From Polytrichum commune (Eukaryota; Streptophyta; Polytrichopsida; Polytrichales; Polytrichaceae): a stretch of DNA of 64,000 nt. Made by a program: the position numbers and the translations under genes. Shown here one piece after another: positions 24,044 through 34,808 of the stretch (the first letter of the stretch is position 1; each line of letters starts with the position of its first letter). Below the pieces are notes generated by a model. It did not search any database and was not told where the DNA came from. It worked only from the letters and a program-made list of their open reading frames with translations. The stretch is taken from assembly GCA_950295325.1 (NCBI GenBank), contig OX485804.1, forward strand, positions 55,674,001 through 55,738,000. The letters are read 5' to 3'.

Positions 24044-24440
24044 TTTATCTGAAAACTGCAACATTGAGAATTACTACGGGCTGTTGTCGTTTTCCATCAC
24101 ATGAAAGTGTAAATGTATTATAACAAACGTTCTTTACTGAACGCCATACAAGGCTGCTTCACACTGCAGCAATTTGTAGAAGTGCCGCCTTCATAGGTTC
24201 AACTGTTTAGGATCTTGTAATATATATATGTCAAATGGCAGAAGACAACAATGGAGTGCATTAATTTGTCATTTTTGTTTGGAAATTGGTTGATCCTGGG
24301 TGATGGATGCAGCAATCTTTTCCTATCTCTGTTTTCCTCTTCTGCAATTCTCCTTGCTACTGTGGTTAACCACCACTCGCTTGGCTCTATAGTGTTAATT
24401 TCACCAGGAACTCATACAAGTTATATTCTGATTTTCAAGT
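24044..24440. other. 3' flank of the CCX gene
   Basis: This is the likely 3' UTR and termination region of CCX. TGTAAATGTATTATAAC near 24107 and TGTAATATATATATG near 24215 are plausible plant polyadenylation contexts. No other gene is seen. Confidence 0.4.
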
Positions 24441-24640
24441 GACCTTCAGTAAGGTCAGTGGGCCTTATGTGGTCTCTTCTTAACCAGACGCCTATATTCG
24501 AGTGGTATATGGCAAGACTTCTAGTCAAGAATGTAGACTCAAAAGACACATCATGATGGATTGGACTGTGCTCAAAAACATAAACATGGCATTCTAGGTT
24601 CAATGTAGCACATAATTGGGAGAAATATACATGATCGTTT
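24440..24640 (-). repeat. family X fragment, reversed
   Basis: It reads ACGCCTATATTCGAGTGGT and, about 100 bp on, TAGCACATAATTGGGAG, the complement of the AATTATGTKC block in other X copies. With the piece at 25259-25440 it may be one element split by the LTR-like sequence and the gap. Confidence 0.45.
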
Positions 24641-24684
24641 TAACCTTTACAAAAAAGGATTTTCACTTGGAACCTTTTGGGGGC

Positions 24685-25058
24685 GGTAACAAGTTGGTTG
24701 ACAAGCTAAGTTAAGATAAGATAAGAGGAAGTTATCCAAGATAAGAGGAGTTAAGAGGAGTTAGAAGTAGTTAGTAAGATTACCATTAGGGATTACAAGT
24801 TAGTTAACTAGATTGTCACTAATCCATTATTATCCACTCGGCTTCTAAGTTAAGTTCACCCTTGAGGCTTCATAATAGTCTCGTCCCATTTATAGTTCAT
24901 ATCAATCTACAGTAATTACATGCCTCTCAGGGGACTTAGATTTAGGAACATCAAAGAGGCTTTTTGAAGCCTATGTGTACTTTTGATTATTTTTTTGTAA
25001 TAAAGTAGCTCTCTCCTTTGGAGATGTGACCTAGCTTTTTTTGTGCACTCTTTTTGGT
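24685..25058 (+). mobile_element. possible LTR fragment ending at the assembly gap
   Basis: The sequence has the look of a plant LTR: purine-rich AAGATAAGAGGAGTTA repeats (U3-like), CCCATTTATAG as a TATA-type box, and later TTTTTTGTAATAAAGTAG as a polyadenylation signal before a T-rich end. It runs into the N gap, so neither a second LTR nor the internal region can be seen. A solo LTR is equally possible. Confidence 0.35.
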
Positions 25059-25258
25059 NNNNNNNNNNNNNNNNNNNNNNNNNNNNNNNNNNNNNNNNNN
25101 NNNNNNNNNNNNNNNNNNNNNNNNNNNNNNNNNNNNNNNNNNNNNNNNNNNNNNNNNNNNNNNNNNNNNNNNNNNNNNNNNNNNNNNNNNNNNNNNNNNN
25201 NNNNNNNNNNNNNNNNNNNNNNNNNNNNNNNNNNNNNNNNNNNNNNNNNNNNNNNNNN
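25059..25258. other. assembly gap, exactly 200 N
   Basis: There are two hundred N in a row. The round number suggests a placeholder of unknown true size. Repeat sequence abuts both sides, a common reason for a break in assembly. Confidence 0.98.
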
Positions 25259-25440
25259 CTTCCAATAACCATACTTAAATCAATGGAGGTCCAATTTTTA
25301 ATCCAATATTTGCTAACTCTTCATTGTAGATTTGCCGATGCAACACAAGTTTCACTATGCAAATCTCATGAGTGGAAGTTGGAGAACACAAACTAACTAA
25401 CTAACTAAAAAACGAATTGAATAATACCCACAGACCTTAT
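25259..25440 (+). repeat. family X end fragment right of the gap
   Basis: It matches the last 180 bp of the copy at 17688-18040: GGAGGTCC, TTTCACTATGCAAATC and GAAGTTGGAGAAC correspond to blocks there, ending AATAATACCCACAGACC. A tetranucleotide ACTA run at about 25393-25409 interrupts it. Confidence 0.6.
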
Positions 25441-26588
25441 CAATTGTTACAAAACACCGAAGCGACGTATAAATACCACAATCAAAGAAGACTCGTTAAG
25501 AGAGAGAGCTGACTTTTCAAAACTTTTACAAAGTTTGAACTTCCTCTTTTCAGAGACCAATCCTTCAACTTCTTCTTCATTGCAATACAAGGGTGGGTGG
25601 GTGGGTGGGAATTTCCACAAGACTCTTTCTATTTCTTTTGCATCTTCCTATTTGGTAACACAATATCATTTTGCATAATAGAATCGTTTGCAAATATGCC
25701 TAGCTATGTGTTGTACAACATAGACATTTTGTGTTATAGCCTCCTTTGCTTTGCAAGAATATGTACCTTACTTAGGGTTTCCGCTATCAAATGGTATCCA
25801 ACAACAAATGTTTGATTTTGAATGCCCCATACCTTGGAAGTTTAATCACCTATCTTCTTGCTTCACCTCAATGCACATATAGCTAACCCACCACATGTAT
25901 GGAGTACTTACAATGGAAATGTTCCTAATAACTTCAACCAATAGATTTGCATAAAATGTCATAATCACAATACATCATTGTATTGAAAGTGTGAAGGGCA
26001 TGCCAACCAACCAACAAACATTTCAGGATTAGTTATGTACACGAGGTAAATAACATCATGACCTAGTTGTCATCCATGTCACACACATTTAGTCCATTTC
26101 AAAGGCATCATAATAACTCAAATTACAAAACTCATTGTAAAACTACATATGGGTGTTCAAACCTGTTCCTTGGCCATGATTGGGTCACTCCAAGTAGAAT
26201 ACTCCCCTTGGTGATGAGTCCTCATTTCTCTTACTTTTAGCATGTATCTACTACCTAGTGAGTATACACAAAGTTCACTACACCTCTCACTTGCGTGAAT
26301 GGTAAAACGAGGCTCTTTTTAGGGTTACGGGTTTATATTGGAGTTCTTACCTATGGTAAGTTTTCATAAACCCTAATTTTACCATGTATTAGAGACATGG
26401 GTCACGTATGTAACTATGGTTATTTTGCTTTATTCATCTACATCCTTGTTGCATCCATTTCATGATAAGTATGATTTCTTTCCATGTATGTAAACTTATA
26501 ATCTTCCAAGCCTAGAGTCATCTATTTATAAAGAGGACCAATGCTAGGTAGATTAATGTAAGAGTTTAAAATCAAAATTCTATGGCAT

Positions 26589-26590
<2 letters not shown>
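25441..26590. other. intergenic, no gene seen
   Basis: This is AT-rich, with short random frames on both strands and no repeat family that I could match elsewhere in the window. Confidence 0.4.

Positions 26591-26591
<1 letters not shown>

Positions 26592-26628
<37 letters not shown>
26592..26628. repeat. (GA)n microsatellite
   Basis: About 18 GA units, followed 30 bp later by a C13 run at about 26660. Confidence 0.9.
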
Positions 26629-26630
<2 letters not shown>

Positions 26631-26639
26631 CTCTTATCT

Positions 26640-26860
26640 ATCTATCATAAAAACTTCATCCCCCCCCCCCCCAAATAAGTTTGTTGCCTATTCATCTCAA
26701 ATGACTTGGACTGGACTAATTCAGGGTCTATAAAACTAATTCCGGTTTCAAATGGGGGAGGGGGGGAAAAAGTGAAAAGTGACAAAAAGTAACCTATGAG
26801 CTGCATACTATATCATCAGGGCTTTTATGTTGGATGATTGAATGAGAGGTACGCTTGTAT
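26640..26860. repeat. dispersed repeat family Z
   Basis: It matches about 30555-30755 and 59790-59985: shared CATCTCAAATGACTTGGA, a TTCCGGTTTCAAA-like block and GGGCTTTTATGTTGGATGA. The better-preserved copies have inverted ends around CATTCATCCAACATAA, so the family is MITE-like. A further end fragment is at about 27228-27260. Confidence 0.55.
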
Positions 26861-26862
26861 TC

Positions 26863-26864
<2 letters not shown>

Positions 26865-26925
<61 letters not shown>
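26865..26925. repeat. (CT)30 microsatellite
   Basis: This is an uninterrupted CT run at the edge of a family Z repeat. Open frames across it on both strands are Leu/Ser or Arg/Glu artefacts. Confidence 0.9.
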
Positions 26926-26927
<2 letters not shown>

Positions 26928-27422
26928 GTTACTATGTGCTTCTCTAACTTTTAAGCTGTCCTTTTGGCATGCCATGCCAATACACTCTGTCTCCGGCCCA
27001 CCAGCTTCGGTGCATGAACCTTTCCAGCAAGCAAACAGGCACATATAATGTCTAAGACATATATATACATATATTTCTCACAACACAATGCCAATGATTT
27101 GGAGCCAAGCCGTTATAATTTCACTGTGCAACCAATTTTGGTTATTTTTTTTAGTTTTTTTGGGTATTGCTTTTGGCAACGGAGGCCCGGGAAGGTGAGA
27201 GAGAAAGGAAATAATTATTGGATATGAGTGTACCTCTCGTTCATCCAACCAAAAAAAACAAGCCCAAAATAGAATGTAGGTCGGAATTTACTTTTTGAAG
27301 ATGATCGGTTAAGAAGTCCCAAATCAGTCTAATGTAACACATTTGAAATGAATTAACCAAAAACATCTATGAGACATGTTTTTAACATGGATGAAATTAT
27401 AGCCTTTGGTGTTGTTTGTGTG

Positions 27423-27780
27423 GCCCCGGGCTAGATCACATCTTCGTTCAGCTTAGCCCCGCCCCTCCCATGCCTCCTTCACTGCCCAGTCTTCCTACCC
27501 GCACTTGTGTGAGAACTCTTCCCTATTGGGAACCAATGTGACAATGCCCAGTCACTTGAGCCATTAAGCTCCTTTGGCATGTGAAGGAACTCCATCAATT
27601 AGCTTGGGAATAATGAAAGTGATGTCAACTTGAATATTTGTAATCTTGACCAGGTATCGTCACATTGGTTCCCAATGAGGAGGAGTTCCCACGCAGGTGC
27701 GGGCAAGAAGACCGGGGAAGTGAAGGAGGCGTGGGAGGAGCAGGGCCCATCTGAATGAAGATGTGATTAAGCCCAGGGCA
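27423..27780. mobile_element. foldback element B, intact copy
   Basis: The 358-bp element has inverted arms of about 130 bp, the outer ends reading GCCCCGGGCTAGATCACATC and the complement of GATTAAGCCCAGGGC. TTTGTGTG flanks it at 27415-27422 and 27781-27788, although the right flank lies in a TG-rich stretch. Long arms with an 8-9 bp duplication fit non-autonomous MULE (Mutator-like) elements; hAT is the alternative. A second, interrupted copy is at 36224-37346. Confidence 0.75.
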
Positions 27781-27788
27781 TTTGTGTG

Positions 27789-28796
27789 TGTGTGTGATCA
27801 GGGGAGGGGGTGGGGGGTTAGGCACAAATTAAGCCAAGCATGATGATGAAATATGGGGACTGAAAAAGTGGCTTCAATGTGTTACAGCTATTGAAAGGGT
27901 AAACTAAAGCTATAACACTAAAGCCAATTTTAGTTGAGTGTTATGATTTATGTCTTATGTCTTATGTCTTATGTGTTTACACTTATCATTTGCATGCTCA
28001 ATAATAACCTCTTGTCAGCCCCCTCTTTGCCTCATCGTTTTGTGGAAGTTGTCATTGATGTGGTCATATTACCTTCTTGCATAATATATAAATAAAACCA
28101 TCCTTTCAAGCACCTCAATATGCTACATTAAATGTCATAATGTGAATAATTTTGCGCTTCAAATAGTCATTTATCCTGGCAAATAGTGCCATGTTGACAA
28201 TTAGCGGACATGACACTTTGAGACCCATGGGCATCTAGTTTAGGCCCTTCGCAAATAGTGCACATACCACTAAATACCATAAACGGTGTACACCGTTATG
28301 GTATTTAGTGTCATGTATACTATATGCCTCATGATAGAGTTAGGGACACTATTATACAAGTGATGCTAAATATCATAAAAGGTGTAGTTTATATCCATTG
28401 TGGTGCACGTTAATTTGTTTTTGTAGAGATTTGGTGTGGGTGCCACATTTCTAGTCTAGCACATTTCTTGGGGTCCTCCCAACATCCATAGCATGTTCAA
28501 ACTACGTGTAGTGTATGCCGTGTTGTGTTGGGACGGTATTTGGAAACCTCCAAAGTTTGATGTGGGTATGATTATAATGTGAATCTTACTTCGATCTTTC
28601 CATTGTACATTGTATGTCATGTTCTTCCCTTCAAAATGAATATAACATTGGTGTTGGGAAGGTGTTGGGAAGTCTCTAGGCTTAAAGTGGGTACAACTTC
28701 TAATTTTAAGTTCATACTTTGACCTTTTCACTATTCATTTTATACTTAAATCATGCCTAAGATATGCATGGAAAGAAGGGTTGGGTACATGGTCCA
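27789..28796. other. intergenic with a perfect-core palindrome
   Basis: There is no gene. A segment at about 28115-28290 is a diverged duplicate of about 35075-35235 (shared CATGTTGACAAT, AAATAGTG, CCATAAAC). At 28267-28312 a 46-bp imperfect palindrome is centred on GTGTACAC. Confidence 0.5.
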
Positions 28797-28805
28797 ATTT
28801 GTTGC

Positions 28806-29997
28806 GGCAGACGATATGCTACCCCCTACGAGCTTTTCGGGGGGGGGGGGGAATATTCTGCCAGGGGGCAGCCCCCGACATTTTTCCTGCACCCGCCCGA
28901 AAACTGCTGCCCGCCCGCCCGATTTCAAAAAAACTAGTGTACTTGCATTTTTGAAGGCTACTTGTCCACAAATCCCATATTGAGTGCACTTCATTTTCAA
29001 GGTCTCAAATCCAATATATATGTTCACTTCCATTGAGTAAATAAGCAATTGACTAGATTTCATTTTCAAAGTGAAACCGTCAATAAAGCATGTAATTAAC
29101 TTGGAAGTCAAAAATATTACAAAATCCTCATTACCGCTGAGGTTATAATTTTTGTCACTCACAATTGAAGGGACTTTGTCATTCTAAAATGAAACTAAAA
29201 TTTATTATTTTTAAATATATATATATATTTATTTATTTATTTAATACCTTCTACTATCACAAAGTTTTCATATGCATTTAAACTAGTTAAGTAAGATTGA
29301 ATGCAACTAAGTCTGACATATTCGCGACGATGAAGGACACATGAAAAACGATGAAGGACGATGAAGGACGATGAATGACATCCATGTTCTTCACAGTGCT
29401 TATGTGTTCCTCGATGTCCAAAGCCGTGTACTACACCCTATACAGTGTCTTTCTGTGTTTCTATAATTAGGATTAATCATAAATTATTAGACTTAGTTGC
29501 ATTCAATCTTACTTAACTAGTTTAAATGCATATGAAAACTTTGTGATAGTAGAAGGTATTAAATATATTATTAAAAAATAAAAAATAAAAAATAAATCAT
29601 AAATTTTAGTTTCATTTTAGAATGACAAAGTCCCTTCAATTGTGAGTGACAAAAATTATAACCTCAACGGTAATGAGGATTTTGTAATATTTTTGACTTC
29701 CAAGTTAATTACATGCTTTATTGACGGTTTCACTTTGAAAATGAAATCTAGTCAATTGCTTATTTACTCAATGAAAGTGAACATATATATTGGATTTGAG
29801 ACCTTGAAAATGAAGTGCACTCAATATGGGATTTGTGGACAAGTAGCCTTCAAAAATGCAAGTACACTAGTTTTTTTGAAATAGGGCGGGCGGGCAACAG
29901 TTTTCGGGCGGGTGCAGGAAAAATGTGGGGGGCTGCCCCCTGACAGAATATCCCCCCCCCCCGCGAAAAGCTCGTAGGGGGTAGCATATCGTCTGTC
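28806..29997. mobile_element. 1.19-kb MULE-like foldback element with 509-bp arms
   Basis: Arms 28806-29314 and 29489-29997 are long inverted copies with few differences, around a 174-bp spacer. Outer ends are GGCAGACGATATGCTACC and GACAGACGATATGCTACC. ATTTGTTGC is present exactly at 28797-28805 and again at 29998-30006. A 9-bp duplication with very long terminal inverted repeats is characteristic of Mutator-like elements. Each arm holds a poly-G/C tract and GGGCGGG motifs. The spacer contains four partial GATGAAGGAC-type repeats. No transposase is present; the frames of 80-138 codons are simply the arms read in opposite directions. Confidence 0.9.
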
Positions 29998-30099
29998 ATT
30001 TGTTGCCCCGCGGTTGTATTTAGCCATTGGGGAGGTTGAGCAGATGGGCCAGTAGTTGCACAACACAATAAAAAAGTTGTTGCAGCCAAAGCAAGCCAC

Positions 30100-30317
30100 T
30101 GATGGTCCGAGATGACCTTAAACTACCAGATGATGGTGGAGAGATACCCAAATCTCAAGGAAGAGGTTGGCGGTTTGAATCCTGGCTGTGAAATTTACTG
30201 TCTACTTGACGGAAAACTTGTTGGGTGGTGAACTACCTCCTGTGCTTTGGCGCTGGCTTGTTGGCCTTCTGTCTCCAAAAAAAAACACAAACACAAACAA
30301 ACAAACAAACAAACAAA
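30100..30317 (+). mobile_element. tRNA-derived SINE with (CAAA)n tail
   Basis: The 218-bp element is flanked by a perfect 13-bp duplication, CAAAGCAAGCCAC, at 30087-30099 and 30318-30330. The head contains GATGGTGGAGAG (box A-like) and, about 45 bp on, GGTTTGAATCC, one base from the RNA polymerase III box B. The tail is A-rich then (CAAA)n. Long perfect duplication, Pol III boxes and tail together define a SINE. It is inserted just outside the MULE-like element. Confidence 0.85.
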
Positions 30318-30330
30318 CAAAGCAAGCCAC

Positions 30331-30550
30331 CGCGTAGGCAATAGAATGCAGTCAAAACGTAGCCTACATTTTACTCCAATGCAATAAACACACTGCCTAA
30401 TTCTTAACTTGATGGTAACAATATGTGTTGTTACCATAAGTTTTTGTTTATTGTGTTCAAATATTTATTCTATACTATTGTGACCCATGTCCTCCAAGAG
30501 CTACCCAGGCTATGGAGCCCAAGCCATGTGCCCAACCCAAGAGAGGGAAC
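30331..30550. other. short intergenic spacer
   Basis: There is no gene or repeat I can support between the SINE and the family Z copy. Confidence 0.4.
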
Positions 30551-30554
30551 TTTC

Positions 30555-30755
30555 ACATACAAGCATACCTTTCATCCAACCAACATAAAAACTTGGACCC
30601 CTATAGGTTTGTGGCTTATTCATCTCAAAGGACTTATATAAGCCAATTGTAGGTTTTTAGAGCTAATTATGGTGTCAAAACAACTTTAAAAAGTAGCCTC
30701 TAAAATGCATACCCTTTCATGACAATTATGTTGGATGAATAAAGGGTACATTCTA
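30555..30755. mobile_element. MITE-like family Z, best-preserved copy
   Basis: The inverted ends read roughly GCATACCTTTCATCCAACC on the left and the complement of GGATGAATAAAGGGTAC on the right. The body shares CCCCTATAGGTTTGTGGC and CATCTCAAAGGACTT with the copy near 59.8 kb. Confidence 0.55.
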
Positions 30756-30888
30756 ATGCAAAGATTCCCTCTTTGCATATGTCCATTTCATGGCATTGAT
30801 GTTGTGAAGACATTGGAAAGGTCTTGGCCGCATCATTTCTACTATGGGTAGACAATCAAAGTGTCTCGTATTAATTAGCTCCATGTTA

Positions 30889-31259
30889 GGCACCACGGGC
30901 CTTGGCTTGGTGGTTAGGGCTCATGGCCCCCAATGAGGAGGTTGTGGGTTCTATTCCCCATGCCGTCGTGGTGCTCACCACCTTAGTCCACCCAACTATG
31001 GTGGGGGGTCCTTGGATCTTGTTGTATGGGTACTTCAAAGCCCTTTGGGGGGATACCATGTCCGGTATCTTCAAGGCACTAGTGGCTAGCTAGGAACTTG
31101 TATAGTGTGTCACTATAGTGTCCATCCTCGAAAGGGGAGAGTAGTATTTGTCCCAATGTCCCCTTGTCCAGTGGGCATCGGGTCATTGGCATTATGAATG
31201 GACACTTTATTCACGCCGGCCCCTTGCTTGAAAAGGGGTTGGAGTTTCTATCTATCTAA
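30889..31259 (+). mobile_element. tRNA-derived SINE with TCTA tail
   Basis: The 371-bp element is bounded by CTCCATGTTA at 30879-30888 and 31260-31269. The head has TGGCTTGGTGG (box A) and GGTTCTATTCC (box B, close to GGTTCGANTCC) about 37 bp apart. Near the 3' end is a short hairpin (CCCCTTGCTTGAAAAGGGG) followed by TTGGAGTTTCTATCTATCTAA. A 3' stem-loop before a simple tail is common in plant SINEs. Confidence 0.9.
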
Positions 31260-31405
31260 CTCCATGTTATTTTTTCCACCTACATTGACAAGAAAATTGA
31301 GCGGAGCTTAATATATTGATGAAGAGCTTGTCAACAATGACCAAGAGCCTAGCCTAAACATTCCACACAAATTCCAACAAGGCACCATCTATGCATTGTA
31401 AGCTT

Positions 31406-31912
31406 ATGGCCACTTCACACACGAGACTGAGAGCCCGTGCCCATTACACTTCAAGCACTCTCATTGGTGGAAAAGGCTGAACCGGTCCAAGTTCGCTTCA
31501 CACTACGCTCGAGGGACCAACAGAGTATGTGAATGCAATAAGGATGTAAAGTCTACATGGATTTCTACATGGCATTGAATGGATCATGTTACATGGTCAC
31601 TTGGATTATTTTCAAAACCCATCTTTTGGAGGTAGGCATAACACAAAACCGGGAGACCATGGCACTCTGAACACGCACAACCATTGGTTTATCCTATTTT
31701 AATCATGCGTGAGGACTTGCATGAATAGAAATTCATTGAAAAAGCATTTGGTTGAGGGTCCTATCACATATGACTTCACACTCCACTTGAGGGTCCGTGA
31801 TCACACTACATGATTTTGGAGGTGCCATGGGATGGCCTTTGGACACTTTCTTTTGGGCTCTCACAATTTCATGATCACGGCACTTGGCTTGTGTGTGAAG
31901 TGGTCCATAGTC
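31406..31912. mobile_element. putative MITE with 20-bp inverted ends
   Basis: The left end TATGGCCACTTCACACAC pairs with the complement of GTGTGTGAAGTGGTCCATA on the right, with one base inserted. The interior holds repeated GAGGGTCC / GAGGGACC and CACTCCACTTGAG-like pieces. No clear target duplication or coding sequence. Confidence 0.45.
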
Positions 31913-34221
31913 AAAAAGTTCAAGGAGTGAAGCTGAAAGCCCAAATAGAAAATGGAGTTGATTAAGCTAGCACAATCTTATGTAGGTAAAGAGGGTATCT
32001 TGTACTTTCCCATAGGTCTGTGGTTAATTTACACAAACATGGTTCTACTAGACTAAATTGGCATGTTTGATGCTAATTCCAAAGATAAATCATGTATAGA
32101 AAATAATATCCATGTTGTAGTATAGTTGGTTTTGCCTTAACCTTAAGTAAGGTTGGTGGGGGGCCGCTCAAAGATAAAGACATCTAGCCCTACCTTATAT
32201 TGTAAGGGGACCTTATCAAACATGTACAACAGTACCTGTTCGCAACACCTACCATCAAAGAGGTGAAAATATTGAAAACGTAAGATCCCAATGATTATAA
32301 TTTAAAGCCAAAAGAACACCTAAATTGAGGTTAGAGACCCCGTTTTAGGAGTTTGCTCAGATCAATTGAATACGAATCGACATTTAAACACATACAAGAC
32401 AAATTTTTACTGCACCCCGATGGTAGGTGTTGCGAAATGAAATCCTTATCAAACATCGGTTGCTAGAAAGAGATTCCACAACCTTTCGAAGCTTCACCGA
32501 GCACTTGGAAAATTACGTTTCTTACCTCCTTTCAAAAGGCATCTATGTCCAAAGGAATCTCGATCTCCATAGATGGTTGTGTGACGTTGGGTTAAATAAG
32601 TTAACATATGCTCACTTTCTAGAGGAGGAGGGGCTTTGGTTGTCTCTTGGTCGAGTCTCTTTGGATAGCTTAGCTTTCGGGTCTTTTTCTTTTTCTTTGA
32701 GTGTTGAGATGGTGTCTTGGTAGCTAGTCGTTTGCCCTTATCAATATCCCCCCCCCCTCCCCCCCTCGCGCCCATTGTGACTTGTCCCACAAGTCTTCAT
32801 TTCTTTCAAGACACTTTTTTCAATGGTGGCCTTTTTCTATTATTATCACTACAAGCATATGAGTCCTGGTCAATTGGTTCCCTTTTATTTGTCTTACATC
32901 ATTAGAAAACATGCAAATCTAACATAATGGTAGATTTTCCCTGTTCTTTTACCAATGTAGGACGATTATCTAAGACTCATTTAATTTTAGTGCCTAAAAT
33001 TTACAATTACAAGATGCTAGTAAGGTAGATGGTGCAAAAAATATCGTTTTAAGCATTGAATGTCCCTACTTTTATTAAGTTGATGAAGTTCTAGATGTCT
33101 CTCATTAGCAATTGAAAGGAGATTCTAACACACCAATGCACGTTTTATTTGAATTCCATACGTGAAAGTTATAAGAGTTCAAAGTTTCATTGAAGGATAA
33201 TTTTAAGATTAATACAAGAATCCAATGTTAAGGTGTTGGATGTTTCCAAAATTAATACGTACCTATAATGTGAGATTTATAGGTGTTGGTTTTAGCATCC
33301 ACTCTACCTTACAATGACTACATTAGATGAGTTGTTGCAGTAAATGGGCTCATCAGTGTGACTAACATTGATTTGTCAACATTGGAGATAGTCCAAATGT
33401 AAAAGTAATTGTAATATTGGACCAACATTGTTATTGAAAATAAAGTAATGCAATTTATAAGTAAGAAGACACTCTCACACAACTTCACGTGGCTCCATGT
33501 GTCAATAAGTGATGTTAACTATATCTTATTAATCTGGAACTACAAGTCAACAATGTAAATTATATTGCTTCAAAAATTCACACTAATGAGCCTACATATT
33601 TAGTGTAGATAACCGACATGAGGATATGGATAATGTCATTTTCAAGAGGATTTCAATAGTAGCACACCATTCTCCCTTCTTGAATGGATTGTCAAATATG
33701 ACCGGATGACATGGGTAGATGAAATTGTGCAAATAATGTATGCTTACGTAAACAAAACCATGGTCATGGATGAGCAACAACCACAAGGGAAAGGGTGTGT
33801 GATTTTTTAATGGAGAAATGGATTACCGATTCCAATATGTTGGAGGCTAGAAAGAAACAATGTTGCAAGGAATAATATAATATAATATAATATAATAAAT
33901 AGACAACTAAATGATCATACTAGCCAATGAGCGGGCACCCTAATCACAACTTGGGTACCCAATGCTAAATTGGATGAGAATGGAACACGGTAGAGTGTTG
34001 TGGAATGTGTCAAAGCTTTAGTTACAATTGAATATGTGATGAGTATTGCATAATTATAAGAATAAGAGCAAGTTTTTATTCAACCACAACCAAAAACCCT
34101 TAATCTCAATTTGACTTGCATACATTGAGATGCACGCACGTTGTTGTTGATGGGATTGAAATGGGTTAACAACATCTTTGTTTTTTTTTAATGTTTAGTG
34201 TCAATGGTCCAATAGTGGCAC
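31913..34221. other. intergenic, no confident gene
   Basis: This is AT-rich. A 98-codon plus-strand frame at 32427-32723 lacks a recognisable domain and ends in a simple-sequence region. A TAATA-rich run lies at about 33868-33898. Confidence 0.4.
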
Positions 34222-34224
34222 TTA

Positions 34225-34805
34225 GGGTCGGTTTACACCATGGACCATGAAAGTCGGACCATGGAAGATGGTCTTTTTCTATGGTCCGACTTGATGGTCC
34301 AACTTCCATGGTCAAATTTCTTAAAAAATCAATCTACAAAGTTTTTGGGCCCCCTCACTAAGTGTAAACTGAATGTGGACCAAGACGAATGACCATGCAC
34401 CAAAAAGTGAATGTGCTGATTTTTTTTTAATATATGCTCAAACCGGCAATTTGGAAAAAAAAAAATCAAGTTTGACCATTCTCTTGTCTTCTCTTGTCTT
34501 CATATTCTCTTCCCCAAAAAACATTTCATTCAAAATAAAATTATAACGTCGTTTCTCTGCCATGGACCCCGGTCTTTTTCTACTAGAGAGTACCTCTTTT
34601 GCCTCTCCCATCACAAAACCCGTTGGACCATGTCAGTGGATAATGTAGGTCTTAAAATATGTCTTTCTAAAACCTCAAACTTCATGGTCACTTTGGCAAT
34701 TTTTCCTTGGCGTAAACCGAAGTGGTCCCGGGACGAGTTCAACAACCAATCACATATTTTAGAGGGCCTTGGGTTGACTTCATGGTCCATGATGTAAACA
34801 ACCCC
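34225..34805. mobile_element. Tourist-like MITE related to the 9.1-kb element
   Basis: The left end GGGTCGGTTTACACCATGG and the right end, complement of CATGATGTAAACAACCCC, are inverted copies, continued by a second GGACCATGAA / TTCATGGTCC pair. The flanks are TTA and TGA, a decayed 3-bp duplication. The terminal GGGYCGGTTTACAC is shared with 9111-9484, so the two belong to one terminal-repeat family despite unrelated interiors. Confidence 0.7.
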
Positions 34806-34808
34806 TGA

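Noticed and set aside
24916-25396. Open frames across the N gap
   Set aside because: Unknown bases simply lack stop codons.
26808-27048. Arg/Glu and Leu/Ser repeat proteins
   Set aside because: They are translations of the (CT)n microsatellite.
28746-29162. 138-codon minus frame, repeated as an 80-codon plus frame at 29642-29884
   Set aside because: Both are the same sequence read from the two inverted arms of the foldback element; no domain is present.
30889-30960. tRNA genes in the two SINE heads
   Set aside because: Boxes A and B are present but no tRNA acceptor stem or cloverleaf can be formed, and both are bounded by SINE target duplications.
32427-32723. 98-codon plus-strand frame as a gene
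   Set aside because: No domain, no splice context and low-complexity end; within random expectation for this length of AT-rich DNA.
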